DNA from: Hydrogenophaga sp.
GTDB taxonomy: Bacteria > Pseudomonadota > Gammaproteobacteria > Burkholderiales > Burkholderiaceae_C
Direction: 5' to 3'
Assembly (NCBI GenBank): GCA_025458415.1
Contig: JALOSN010000045.1
Coordinates: forward strand, 1 to 7,431
Length of the DNA: 7,431 nt
In this document: positions 1-5,235 of the stretch, one piece after another
How the letters are laid out: every line of letters starts with the position of its first letter
Position numbering within the stretch: position 1 is the stretch's first letter
Program-made: the position numbers and the translations under genes
Notes under the pieces: generated by a model
Told to the model about the DNA's origin: nothing
The model's database searches: none
The model's input: the letters and a program-made list of their open reading frames with translations, nothing else

Positions 1-692
1 AAGTACTTGACATCGGACAGGACCGGTCCGACGAACCCGTAGCCTGCCCCTTCCGGTTTGCTCAGGAAGCCGCCCGTCACTTCCACGGTGTCGGCGACCG
101 TGCCATCCAGACGACCGGAACGGACGTCCAGATAGACCTGATCCTGAGCCTCGTACGGAATGACATTGACACCTGCCGGCTTGAGCTCACCCATGGCGTA
201 TTTCTCCTGGGTACTTCCCTTGAGCACGCCAATGTTCTTGCCCTTGAGCGACGACAGGTCGGTGAACGGGGTGTCGGACTTCACCACGATGCGGCTGGGC
301 GTGTTGTAGTACTTGTCGGAGAAATCCACCACCTGCTTGCGCTCGTCGGTGATCGACATGGAACTGATGATGACGTCGTATTTCTTGGCCTGCAGCCCCG
401 GGATCATGCTGTCCCAGACCTGTTCGACGTACACACATTGGTGCTTGATTTCGTTGCAGATGGCTTCGGCGATATCGACGTCGAAACCGGTGGGTTTGCC
501 ATCGGCCGTCTTGAAGGTGAAAGGCTCATAGGTCGGGTCGATGGCCACACGCAGCTCGGGCAAGGCCGCTGGGGCGGGTGCCGGCGCCTGGGAGGTGGCC
601 GGGGCAGGAGCTGGCGCTGGAGCTTCGGATTTGCCACATGCGGTCAGGGAAACGGCGCCGATGATGCCCAGGGAGAGAAACAGGTGTTTCAT
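1..692 (-). CDS. HisJ/ArgT-like amino-acid ABC transporter substrate-binding lipoprotein (partial, C-terminus beyond window)
   Basis: This is a family 3 periplasmic solute-binding protein, which captures an amino acid and hands it to an ABC permease. The frame starts with ATG at 692 and stays open to the window edge, giving 230 codons. Residues 1-19 form a lipoprotein signal ending in the lipobox L16-T-A-C19, so the protein is probably membrane-anchored; a Pro/Ala-rich linker (about 23-44) follows. The family signature starts at G69-F-D-V-D-I. Residues matching ligand contacts of Salmonella HisJ/LAO are present: D52, Y55, S110, S111, S113, R118, S160, T161, Q162 and D201, the last being the usual carboxylate for a basic side chain. 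C79 and C86 have the spacing of the HisJ disulfide. Arginine/lysine/ornithine or histidine is therefore the likely ligand class, by inference. No Shine-Dalgarno sequence is visible before the ATG. About 30 C-terminal residues seem to be missing. Confidence 0.93.
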   Translation of the reverse strand, partial: MKHLFLSLGIIGAVSLTACGKSEAPAPAPAPATSQAPAPAPAALPELRVAIDPTYEPFTFKTADGKPTGFDVDIAEAICNEIKHQCVYVEQVWDSMIPGLQAKKYDVIISSMSITDERKQVVDFSDKYYNTPSRIVVKSDTPFTDLSSLKGKNIGVLKGSTQEKYAMGELKPAGVNVIPYEAQDQVYLDVRSGRLDGTVADTVEVTGGFLSKPEGAGYGFVGPVLSDVKY

Positions 693-694
693 GT

Positions 695-712
695 GAAGTT
701 TCGGAAGTTTCG
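695..712 (-). repeat. 9-bp perfect tandem repeat directly upstream of the binding-protein start codon
   Basis: On the coding (minus) strand CGAAACTTC occurs twice head-to-tail, ending 3 nt (including AC) before the ATG whose first base is 692. It fills the stretch where a ribosome binding site would normally lie, and neither copy resembles AGGAGG. It could be a chance duplication, an unstructured translation-initiation leader, or an sRNA target. The repeat is seen directly; the role is unknown. Confidence 0.6.
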
Positions 713-722
713 ATGAATGGAA

Positions 723-737
723 GGATCTGCCAGATCC
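723..737. promoter_or_regulatory. 15-bp perfect palindrome (7-1-7), candidate operator or hairpin in leader
   Basis: GGATCTG and CAGATCC are perfect inverted copies around one central C, 30 to 44 bp upstream of the start codon of the amino-acid-binding protein. The symmetry suits a dimeric repressor site. The one-base centre makes a tight RNA hairpin unlikely without opening inner pairs. No known regulator consensus is recognised, so function is inference from position and symmetry only. Confidence 0.35.
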
Positions 738-791
738 AACGCTACGACAGGGTGCGACGATTGTAGGTCTGAGGAGGGTTGCCGGCTTGCG

Positions 792-804
792 CACCAGGCT
801 GGTG
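792..804. promoter_or_regulatory. 13-bp perfect palindrome (6-1-6), candidate operator in leader
   Basis: CACCAG and CTGGTG flank a single G. The element lies downstream of the predicted promoter at 893-921 and about 100 bp before the coding start at 692. A shorter perfect palindrome, GCTGGCCAGC, lies at 827-836. These could be operator half-sites or leader structure, and no matching known consensus is recognised. GC-rich leaders give such palindromes by chance fairly often. Confidence 0.3.
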
Positions 805-882
805 TTTGCCCGGGGTGTTGACGGCGGCTGGCCAGCTTGCAGCAAGAAGCAGGCCGGCAGCCTCTGGATGCCCATGCACTGA

Positions 883-927
883 TTAACTTAACATAATATA
901 CATTGTAGAATGTTATGGCAGAGTTAA
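883..927. repeat. Nested inverted repeats around the promoter
   Basis: TTAACT (883-888) pairs with AGTTAA (922-927), and the adjoining TAACAT (889-894) pairs with ATGTTA (910-915). A third dyad, ACATT/AATGT with a 4-base centre, sits at 900-913. Together they enclose the only strongly AT-rich stretch in this gap and overlap both hexamers of the predicted promoter. The geometry would suit a transcription factor acting on the binding-protein gene. AT-rich sequence also makes short repeats likely by chance. Confidence 0.4.
893..921 (-). promoter_or_regulatory. Predicted sigma70 promoter for the amino-acid-binding protein gene
   Basis: On the minus strand, CTGCCA (916-921, four of six matches to TTGACA) is followed after exactly 17 bp by TATTAT (893-898, five of six matches to TATAAT). 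Transcription would start near 886 and give a leader of roughly 190 nt before the ATG whose first base is 692. The site lies just downstream of the tctA terminator, where an independent promoter is expected. An overlapping TACAAT is an alternative -10 but has a poorer -35. Confidence 0.45.
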
Positions 928-960
928 AAGCGCCCATGGCCCCTCAGGGTCATGAGCGCC
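926..960 (-). terminator. Rho-independent terminator of the tctBA transcript
   Basis: On the minus strand a 14-base arm (960-947), a TGAG loop and a second 14-base arm (942-929) form a GC-rich stem with two G-U pairs and one A-C mismatch. It runs straight into a short U-tract (929-926). The hairpin begins 28 bases beyond the tctA stop codon, the usual place for an intrinsic terminator. There is no comparable T-run on the plus strand, so it looks one-directional. Confidence 0.8.
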
Positions 961-988
961 TTGTTCATGCGAAGCTGCTGATCATCTA

Positions 989-2515
989 TCAGGACTGAGC
1001 TTCCGGAAAATCGTCCTTGCGCTCGGAAGCCCTGGCGAAGGCCTTGAGACCAGACCAGGCAGACCACAGCAACAAGGCCACGCAGCAGAACAGCACGCCG
1101 GCACTGATCGGGCGGTCCACGAAAGTCATCAAGTCACCACGCGAGAGGAGCATGGCACGGCGCAGGTTCTCCTCCATCAGCGGCCCCAGCACAAAGCCAA
1201 GCATCAGAGGTGCTGCTTCAAACTTGAGCACTGCCAGCAGGTATCCCACGGCACCGATTCCGGCCACCATCAGAACATCAAAGGTGTTGTTGTTCACGCT
1301 GTAGACCCCCAGGCTGATGAACACCAGTATGGCCGGGTACAGCACGCGGTAAGGAATGCGCAGGATCGCCACCCACATGCCGATCATGGGCAGGTTGAGA
1401 ATGACCAGCATGATGTTTCCAAGGCCAAAGCTGACAATCAACCCCCAGAACAGCTCGGGCTGCTGGGTCATCAGCAAGGGGCCTGGTTGAATGCCATGGA
1501 TGATCAGGGCACCCAGCATCAACGCCATCACCGCATCACCTGGGATGCCGAGCGACAAGGTGGGCACAAACGCCGTCTGCGCAGCGGCGTTGTTCGCCGC
1601 TTCCGGCGCCGACACACCTTCGATCGCCCCATTTCCGAACCGCGTCGGGTCTTTGGCTACCTTTTTCTCAACCGCATAAGCCATGAAGGATGCGATGGTG
1701 GCCCCTGTACCAGGCAAGGCGCCGAGAAAACTGCCGATGCCGGTTCCCCGGAGCATGGGCGCCACGGATTCGCGCATGTCCTTGCCCGTAGGCATCATGG
1801 TGCGCATGGTGAATTTCTGGGTGACGACTCCCTCACGTTTCTGGTTGATGCCCCCAGCAACCTCGGCAATGCCGAAAACGCCCATGGCAAGCGCCACCAG
1901 ATTGATCCCGTCCATCAACTCGGGAACACCGAAGTCGAAACGGGCGGTTCCCGAGTTCACATCCGTGCCAACGGTCCCCAGCAAGAGGCCCAGGGCGACC
2001 ATCGCCAAGCCCTTGGTGGGTGAACCCGAAGCCATGGTGGTCGCCGCCACGAGGCCAAGCAGCATCAGAGAGAAATACTCTGCAGGTCCGAACTTGAGGC
2101 CCAGCTCCGCAATGCTCGGTGCAAACAACACCAGAACCAGAATGCCCAGCATCGACCCGACGAAGGAGGCAATGGTGGTCACGAAAAGGGCAACGCCTGC
2201 CCTGCCCTGTTTGGCCATGGGATAGCCATCCAGGCACGCCACGGCCGAAGAAGGGGTACCTGGAAGGTTGAGCAGGATGGATGCCGTCGATCCCCCGTAT
2301 TGCGCGCCATAGTAGACACCCGCCAGCATCACAATGGCGGCGGTGGGTGGGATGTGGTAGGTGATCGGCAGCAGCAATGAGATGGTCGCCATAGCGCCGA
2401 TGCCAGGCAGGACACCGATCAGGGTGCCGATGAATACGCCGATGAAGCAGTAAAGCAGCGTGGTGGGCTGCAGGGCCGATTGAACTCCGACCCACAAGCC
2501 ATTGATGACGTCCAT
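989..2515 (-). CDS. tctA: Tripartite tricarboxylate transporter, large permease subunit TctA
   Basis: TctA is the large inner-membrane channel subunit of a tripartite tricarboxylate transporter. With TctB and a periplasmic TctC protein it drives ion-coupled uptake of citrate or related carboxylates. The 508 residues match the usual family length of about 500, and many hydrophobic segments are visible. Two related Pro-Gly-rich signatures typical of the family are present: G34-V-L-P-G-I-G-A with the following Y69-G-A-Q-Y-G-G-S-T and N83-L-P-G-T-P, then G265-A-L-P-G-T-G-A with E304-A-A-N-N-A-A-A and S321-L-G-I-P-G. This is consistent with the internal duplication of the family. An AGAGG ribosome binding site lies 6 nt before the ATG. 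The gene follows tctB by 51 bp and ends just before a terminator. The substrate cannot be told from sequence. Confidence 0.96.
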   Translation of the reverse strand: MDVINGLWVGVQSALQPTTLLYCFIGVFIGTLIGVLPGIGAMATISLLLPITYHIPPTAAIVMLAGVYYGAQYGGSTASILLNLPGTPSSAVACLDGYPMAKQGRAGVALFVTTIASFVGSMLGILVLVLFAPSIAELGLKFGPAEYFSLMLLGLVAATTMASGSPTKGLAMVALGLLLGTVGTDVNSGTARFDFGVPELMDGINLVALAMGVFGIAEVAGGINQKREGVVTQKFTMRTMMPTGKDMRESVAPMLRGTGIGSFLGALPGTGATIASFMAYAVEKKVAKDPTRFGNGAIEGVSAPEAANNAAAQTAFVPTLSLGIPGDAVMALMLGALIIHGIQPGPLLMTQQPELFWGLIVSFGLGNIMLVILNLPMIGMWVAILRIPYRVLYPAILVFISLGVYSVNNNTFDVLMVAGIGAVGYLLAVLKFEAAPLMLGFVLGPLMEENLRRAMLLSRGDLMTFVDRPISAGVLFCCVALLLWSAWSGLKAFARASERKDDFPEAQS

Positions 2516-2566
2516 GGTTGCCTCTTGATTTTTTGTATGCGGTCAAGCGATGTTTGTTCGGGTATC

Positions 2567-3013
2567 TCAAGGGCTCCAGGGCCACACGGGCAGGACCATT
2601 CCGAGGCCCAGGCTGAAAATCAGGTAGGTGAGCAGTGAGATGCCTGCGGCGACGAGCAGGCTGCCTTTCAGGCGAGTCTCCTGCTCGGGAATCAAAGAGA
2701 CCACCACCGAAACCATCGTGGCCAGAATAAGGCCCAGCAGCTTGAGGGTCAGGGCAAAAACCACCACGCTCGCGATGACGAAAAACAGGTTCTTCCACTC
2801 CCCCCTGATGGCGTCACCTCGCCGAAAGAAGGCTGGGAGGGCAATCAGAATGCCCAACACGGTCAGGATGATGCCCAAAACCACGGGGAAGTACCCGGCG
2901 CCCATTCTCTGCACATCGCCAAACTCGTAGCGCTGGGCGTAAACCGCCGCGAACACGCCCAGCGCGGCGAGTGCAACCCCTCCGATGATGTCCTGTGTGT
3001 CTTTGCGACTCAT
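2567..3013 (-). CDS. tctB: Tripartite tricarboxylate transporter, small membrane subunit TctB
   Basis: TctB is the small, poorly conserved four-helix subunit that assembles with TctA in the inner membrane. The 148-residue product has hydrophobic segments at about 9-26, 42-62, 75-106 (one long or two adjoining spans) and 117-143. After the first helix comes the family-type motif R36-M-G-A-G-Y-F-P, close to the common R-M-G-P-G-F-F-P. I chose ATG 3013 because a GGAG lies 9 nt upstream and it gives the normal family length. A longer in-frame reading up to 3277 would overlap the end of the ankyrin gene and add a non-conserved arginine/proline-rich tail, so I reject it. The gene is probably co-transcribed with tctA. 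No tctC is adjacent, so the binding protein must be encoded elsewhere if the system works. Confidence 0.93.
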   Translation of the reverse strand: MSRKDTQDIIGGVALAALGVFAAVYAQRYEFGDVQRMGAGYFPVVLGIILTVLGILIALPAFFRRGDAIRGEWKNLFFVIASVVVFALTLKLLGLILATMVSVVVSLIPEQETRLKGSLLVAAGISLLTYLIFSLGLGMVLPVWPWSP

Positions 3014-3039
3014 GGTGCTTGTCTCCGGTTTCGTTCGAG

Positions 3040-3054
3040 GCCCGGCTTCCGGGC
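3040..3054 (-). promoter_or_regulatory. Short GC-rich hairpin in the tctB leader
   Basis: GCCCGG and CCGGGC form a perfect 6-bp stem with a 3-base loop, ending 26 bases before the tctB start codon and near its GGAG ribosome binding site. There is no T-run, so it is not a classical terminator. It may shape translation of tctB or protect a transcript end. The structure is visible; the role is inference. Confidence 0.3.
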
Positions 3055-3138
3055 GGTGCATTGGCCCGGTGTGTCGAAAGCTCTCAACTGGCTCCACCGG
3101 GTTGCACCGATTGGAAGCGCAAAAGCCCCCAACGTCTT

Positions 3139-3154
3139 TACGTAATTGCACGTA
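3139..3154. promoter_or_regulatory. TACGT-N6-ACGTA inverted repeat, candidate operator for tctBA
   Basis: TACGT (3139-3143) and ACGTA (3150-3154) are perfect inverted copies separated by AATTGC. They lie in the 181-bp gap between the ankyrin gene stop and the tctB start, about 126 bp upstream of tctB. The T-N11-A-like spacing and partial symmetry would suit a LysR-type or other dimeric regulator. I could not find a convincing sigma70 -35/-10 pair in this gap, so tctBA may use a non-consensus promoter or partly depend on read-through. Confidence 0.35.
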
Positions 3155-3194
3155 GACAGGCGGCCCGGCGGTAGCCGGCGTGTGCAGGCAGGCC

Positions 3195-3875
3195 TTACCA
3201 GCGACCGGACGGCTGGCGCTTGCGGATCTGGGCCGCGATGGCCTCGACATCGCGGGCGCGTCCCGCACGTCGGGCAAAGTCGATGGCGGTCAGGCCTTGC
3301 TGGTTGCGCAACAGAGGGTCGGCGCCCTCCTCCAGCAGCAGATCCACCAGAGCCGGCAACCCGTAGTGGGCAGCCATCATCAGGGGTGTCGTGCCGTTGG
3401 GCGACGCCGCATCGATGTAGGCGTGATGCTCCAGCAGCAGCCGTGCAATCTCCAGACTCTGCGGGTTCCCGTTCGAGGCCGCGTAGTGCAGAGGTGTCCA
3501 GCCGGGTTTGTTGACTTGTGCGCCACGTTCGATCAGCTGGCGCACCAGCGATTGGTGCCCCTTCAGGCTGGCCATCATGAGGGCGTTTTCGTCATGCTGG
3601 TTGCGCGCATCGACATCCACGCCGGGCTGCCCGACCAGAAAGTCGGCCACCTTCAGCGACCCTGCGCGCAAGGCCATGATCAGTCCGTGTTCGCCATCCG
3701 GGCTGCGCGTGTTGAGATCGAATTCGCGCAGGGCCAGTGCGATCACGACCGATTCGTTGTCCCGCTGGACAGCCGAGAAGAAAGCGTCGTAGGACGACGT
3801 CTGGGCCCAGGCGACAGAGGAGAAAATCGCAATCAAAACAAACAGGTTTTTGAGTTTCCTGAAGTGTTTTGTCAT
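3195..3875 (-). CDS. Exported ankyrin-repeat protein
   Basis: The 226-residue product starts with a clear signal peptide: a lysine/arginine-rich n-region (2-9), a hydrophobic core (11-22) and a signal peptidase I-type A22-W-A site with cleavage after A24. The mature part is almost entirely ankyrin repeats, about six units from residue 28 to 205. The clearest are G125-W-T-P-L-H-Y-A-A, G161-T-T-P-L-M-M-A-A-H with L-L-L-E-E-G-A-D-P, and L105-K-G-H. No enzymatic domain is seen, so it is probably a periplasmic protein-binding scaffold with an unknown partner. Periplasmic ankyrin proteins such as Pseudomonas AnkB are known beside catalase genes, but no catalase is present here. ATG 3875, 17 bp after tatD, opens directly on the signal peptide. 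A TTG at 3896 touching the tatD stop is an alternative but adds a non-signal-like tail. It ends the housekeeping cluster; no strong terminator follows. Confidence 0.9.
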   Translation of the reverse strand: MTKHFRKLKNLFVLIAIFSSVAWAQTSSYDAFFSAVQRDNESVVIALALREFDLNTRSPDGEHGLIMALRAGSLKVADFLVGQPGVDVDARNQHDENALMMASLKGHQSLVRQLIERGAQVNKPGWTPLHYAASNGNPQSLEIARLLLEHHAYIDAASPNGTTPLMMAAHYGLPALVDLLLEEGADPLLRNQQGLTAIDFARRAGRARDVEAIAAQIRKRQPSGRW

Positions 3876-3892
3876 GATTGAATCCCGTCGGA

Positions 3893-4735
3893 TCAAGCGC
3901 TCACCTGATCAAACAAATGGTCAAAATTGCGACTGGTGATCTGCCCGACGACCTCCAGGGGCAGGCCCTTGAGTTCGGCGACCTGCGCCGCGACATGGGG
4001 CACCCAGGCCGGTGTGTTGGTCTTGCCGCGGTGGGGAACCGGGGCCAGGTAGGGGCTGTCGGTTTCGATGAGGATGCGGTCCATCGGCACCATCCGGACC
4101 ACCTCGCGCAACTCGGACGCATTGCGGAAAGTGATGATCCCTGAGAACGAAATGTACATGCCAAGTTCCAGGGCGGACCGGGCCACATCGGCCGTTTCGG
4201 TGAAGCAGTGAAAAACCCCCCGAACCGGTTCGCCATTGCTGGAGGCTGACTGAAAGCCCCCCTCCTCCTTCAGGATGGCCAAGGTGTCGGCGGATGCGCT
4301 GCGGGTGTGGATGACCAGCGGCAAGCCGGTCTGGCGCCCGGCGCGGATGTGAACCCGAAACCGTTCGCGCTGCCATTGCATGTCCGCGACACTGCGACTG
4401 CCCAGCCGGTAGTAGTCCAACCCTGTTTCTCCGATCCCGATCACCCTGGGCAGGGCGGCCCGGTCAACCAAATCGGACAGCGTCGGCTCGCGCACATCCT
4501 CGTTGTCCGGGTGCACCCCCACGGTGGCCCATAGGTTGTCATGGTCCAGGGCCAGACCGTGAACCTGGTCGAACTCTTCCAGCGTGGTGCAGATGCAGAG
4601 CGCCCGGGTCACCCTGGCTTGCCGCATGGCGGATTGAATCTCGGGCAGCTGGGAGGCGAGCTCTTGGAAGCTGAGGTGACAGTGGGAGTCGGTGAACATG
4701 GGAGCGGGAAAGTGGCAGGACTGCCAGCGCCACAT
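3893..4735 (-). CDS. tatD: TatD-family metal-dependent hydrolase / DNase
   Basis: This is a TatD-type amidohydrolase-fold enzyme; family members are metal-dependent 3'-5' exonucleases acting on DNA and RNA, linked to repair of oxidative damage and DNA fragmentation. Numbered from the upstream start, the metal ligands are all present: H18 and H20 in D-S-H-C-H, E103 in G-E-T-G-L-D-Y, H143 in V-I-H-T-R, H176 in F-H-C-F and D226 in E-T-D-S-P-Y-L. The fold therefore looks intact and active. The start is uncertain. ATG 4735 (280 aa) has GAGG 7 nt upstream. ATG 4699 (268 aa, beginning M-F-T-D-S-H-C-H) has no ribosome binding site but matches where most family members begin. I keep 4735 on the ribosome-binding evidence. 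The gene follows pilZ by 45 bp and precedes the ankyrin gene by 17 bp, so it is likely in the same transcript. Confidence 0.95.
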   Translation of the reverse strand: MWRWQSCHFPAPMFTDSHCHLSFQELASQLPEIQSAMRQARVTRALCICTTLEEFDQVHGLALDHDNLWATVGVHPDNEDVREPTLSDLVDRAALPRVIGIGETGLDYYRLGSRSVADMQWQRERFRVHIRAGRQTGLPLVIHTRSASADTLAILKEEGGFQSASSNGEPVRGVFHCFTETADVARSALELGMYISFSGIITFRNASELREVVRMVPMDRILIETDSPYLAPVPHRGKTNTPAWVPHVAAQVAELKGLPLEVVGQITSRNFDHLFDQVSA

Positions 4736-4780
4736 GCCGGCGCCTCAGGTGGACATCTCGCGCCGGAATCCGGTGCGGCC

Positions 4781-5149
4781 TCAGATGGTCTGGGTCGGGC
4801 GGTCGGAGCCGAGATTGGCGCCGAGGATCTCTTCAATCTTGAGTTTGAGCAGGCGCGACTTTTCATCGGCAGGAAAGCGTATGCCCACGCCTTGGGTACG
4901 GCCACCCTGCGCCTTGGCCGGGGTGACCCAGGCCACCTTGCCGGCCACCGGGTAACGCTGCGGATCGTCCGGCAGGCTCAGCAGCACGTATACATCGTCA
5001 CCCAGGCGGTAGTCGCGCGAGGACGGAATGAAGATGCCGCCGTCCGAAAACAGGGGAATGTACGCCGCGTACAGCGCAGCCTTCTCCTTGATGGAAAGCT
5101 GAATGACGCTGGGCCGGGCTGCTCCGGAAGACGCATTGGGCGTGCTCAT
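4781..5149 (-). CDS. pilZ: Type IV pilus assembly protein PilZ
   Basis: This is the founding-type PilZ, a small cytosolic protein needed for type IV pilus assembly, where it bridges PilB and FimX in the Xanthomonas model. The 122 residues fit the usual length of about 118. Recognisable stretches are S19-I-K-E-K-A-A-L-Y-A-A-Y-I-P, D36-G-G-I-F-I-P, P67-V-A-G-K-V-A-W-V-T-P and the C-terminal S115-D-R-P-T-Q-T, all very close to Pseudomonas aeruginosa PilZ. The N-terminal RxxxR and D/NxSxxG motifs of c-di-GMP-binding PilZ domains are absent, as expected for this subgroup, so direct c-di-GMP binding is unlikely. ATG 5149 fits the family N-terminus. An in-frame ATG at 5170, with a purine-rich GGGGGTGA just before it, would add seven residues and cannot be excluded. 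It lies 86 bp after holB, and the holB-pilZ-tatD neighbourhood is widely conserved. Confidence 0.95.
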   Translation of the reverse strand: MSTPNASSGAARPSVIQLSIKEKAALYAAYIPLFSDGGIFIPSSRDYRLGDDVYVLLSLPDDPQRYPVAGKVAWVTPAKAQGGRTQGVGIRFPADEKSRLLKLKIEEILGANLGSDRPTQTI

Positions 5150-5235
5150 GACGCTGAAGTTTACCGGCATTCACCCCCGCCATACCAGGCACGAGGCACC
5201 CGAAACGCCTCAGTGTGGTGTCGATCACGAAGGGA

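Noticed and set aside
689..937. Minus-strand 82-codon frame ending with an ATGA overlap with the binding-protein start.
   Set aside because: It begins inside the tctA terminator hairpin and runs through the predicted promoter and repeats. Its purine-rich upstream run sits only 2 nt from the ATG, and the translation is low-complexity with no recognisable domain. It is most likely non-coding leader.
1833..2798. 321-codon minus-strand frame spanning tctB and tctA.
   Set aside because: It is an out-of-frame reading across two clearly recognised transporter genes, rich in His/Arg/Gly as expected for a shadow frame.
3155..3194. Possible terminator after the ankyrin gene (CCGGC-TACC-GCCGG).
   Set aside because: The stem is only 5 bp and no T-run follows, so intrinsic termination is not supported.
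3014..3277. Upstream extension of the tctB frame to 236 residues.
   Set aside because: The added part overlaps the ankyrin gene, is Arg/Pro-rich and unlike TctB. ATG 3013 has a good ribosome binding site and gives the normal length.
3180..3881. Long plus-strand frame of 233 codons opposite the ankyrin gene.
   Set aside because: It is almost exactly antisense to a gene with a clear signal peptide and ankyrin repeats. The open frame is a by-product of codon bias.
4781..5149. PilZ as a c-di-GMP receptor.
   Set aside because: The RxxxR and D/NxSxxG motifs required for binding are not present. The protein matches the non-binding type IV pilus PilZ subgroup.
5193..5211. GAGGC/GCCTC inverted repeat between holB and pilZ.
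   Set aside because: The arms are 5 bp with a 9-base loop and no T-run, and nothing nearby supports a terminator or operator. It is consistent with chance.
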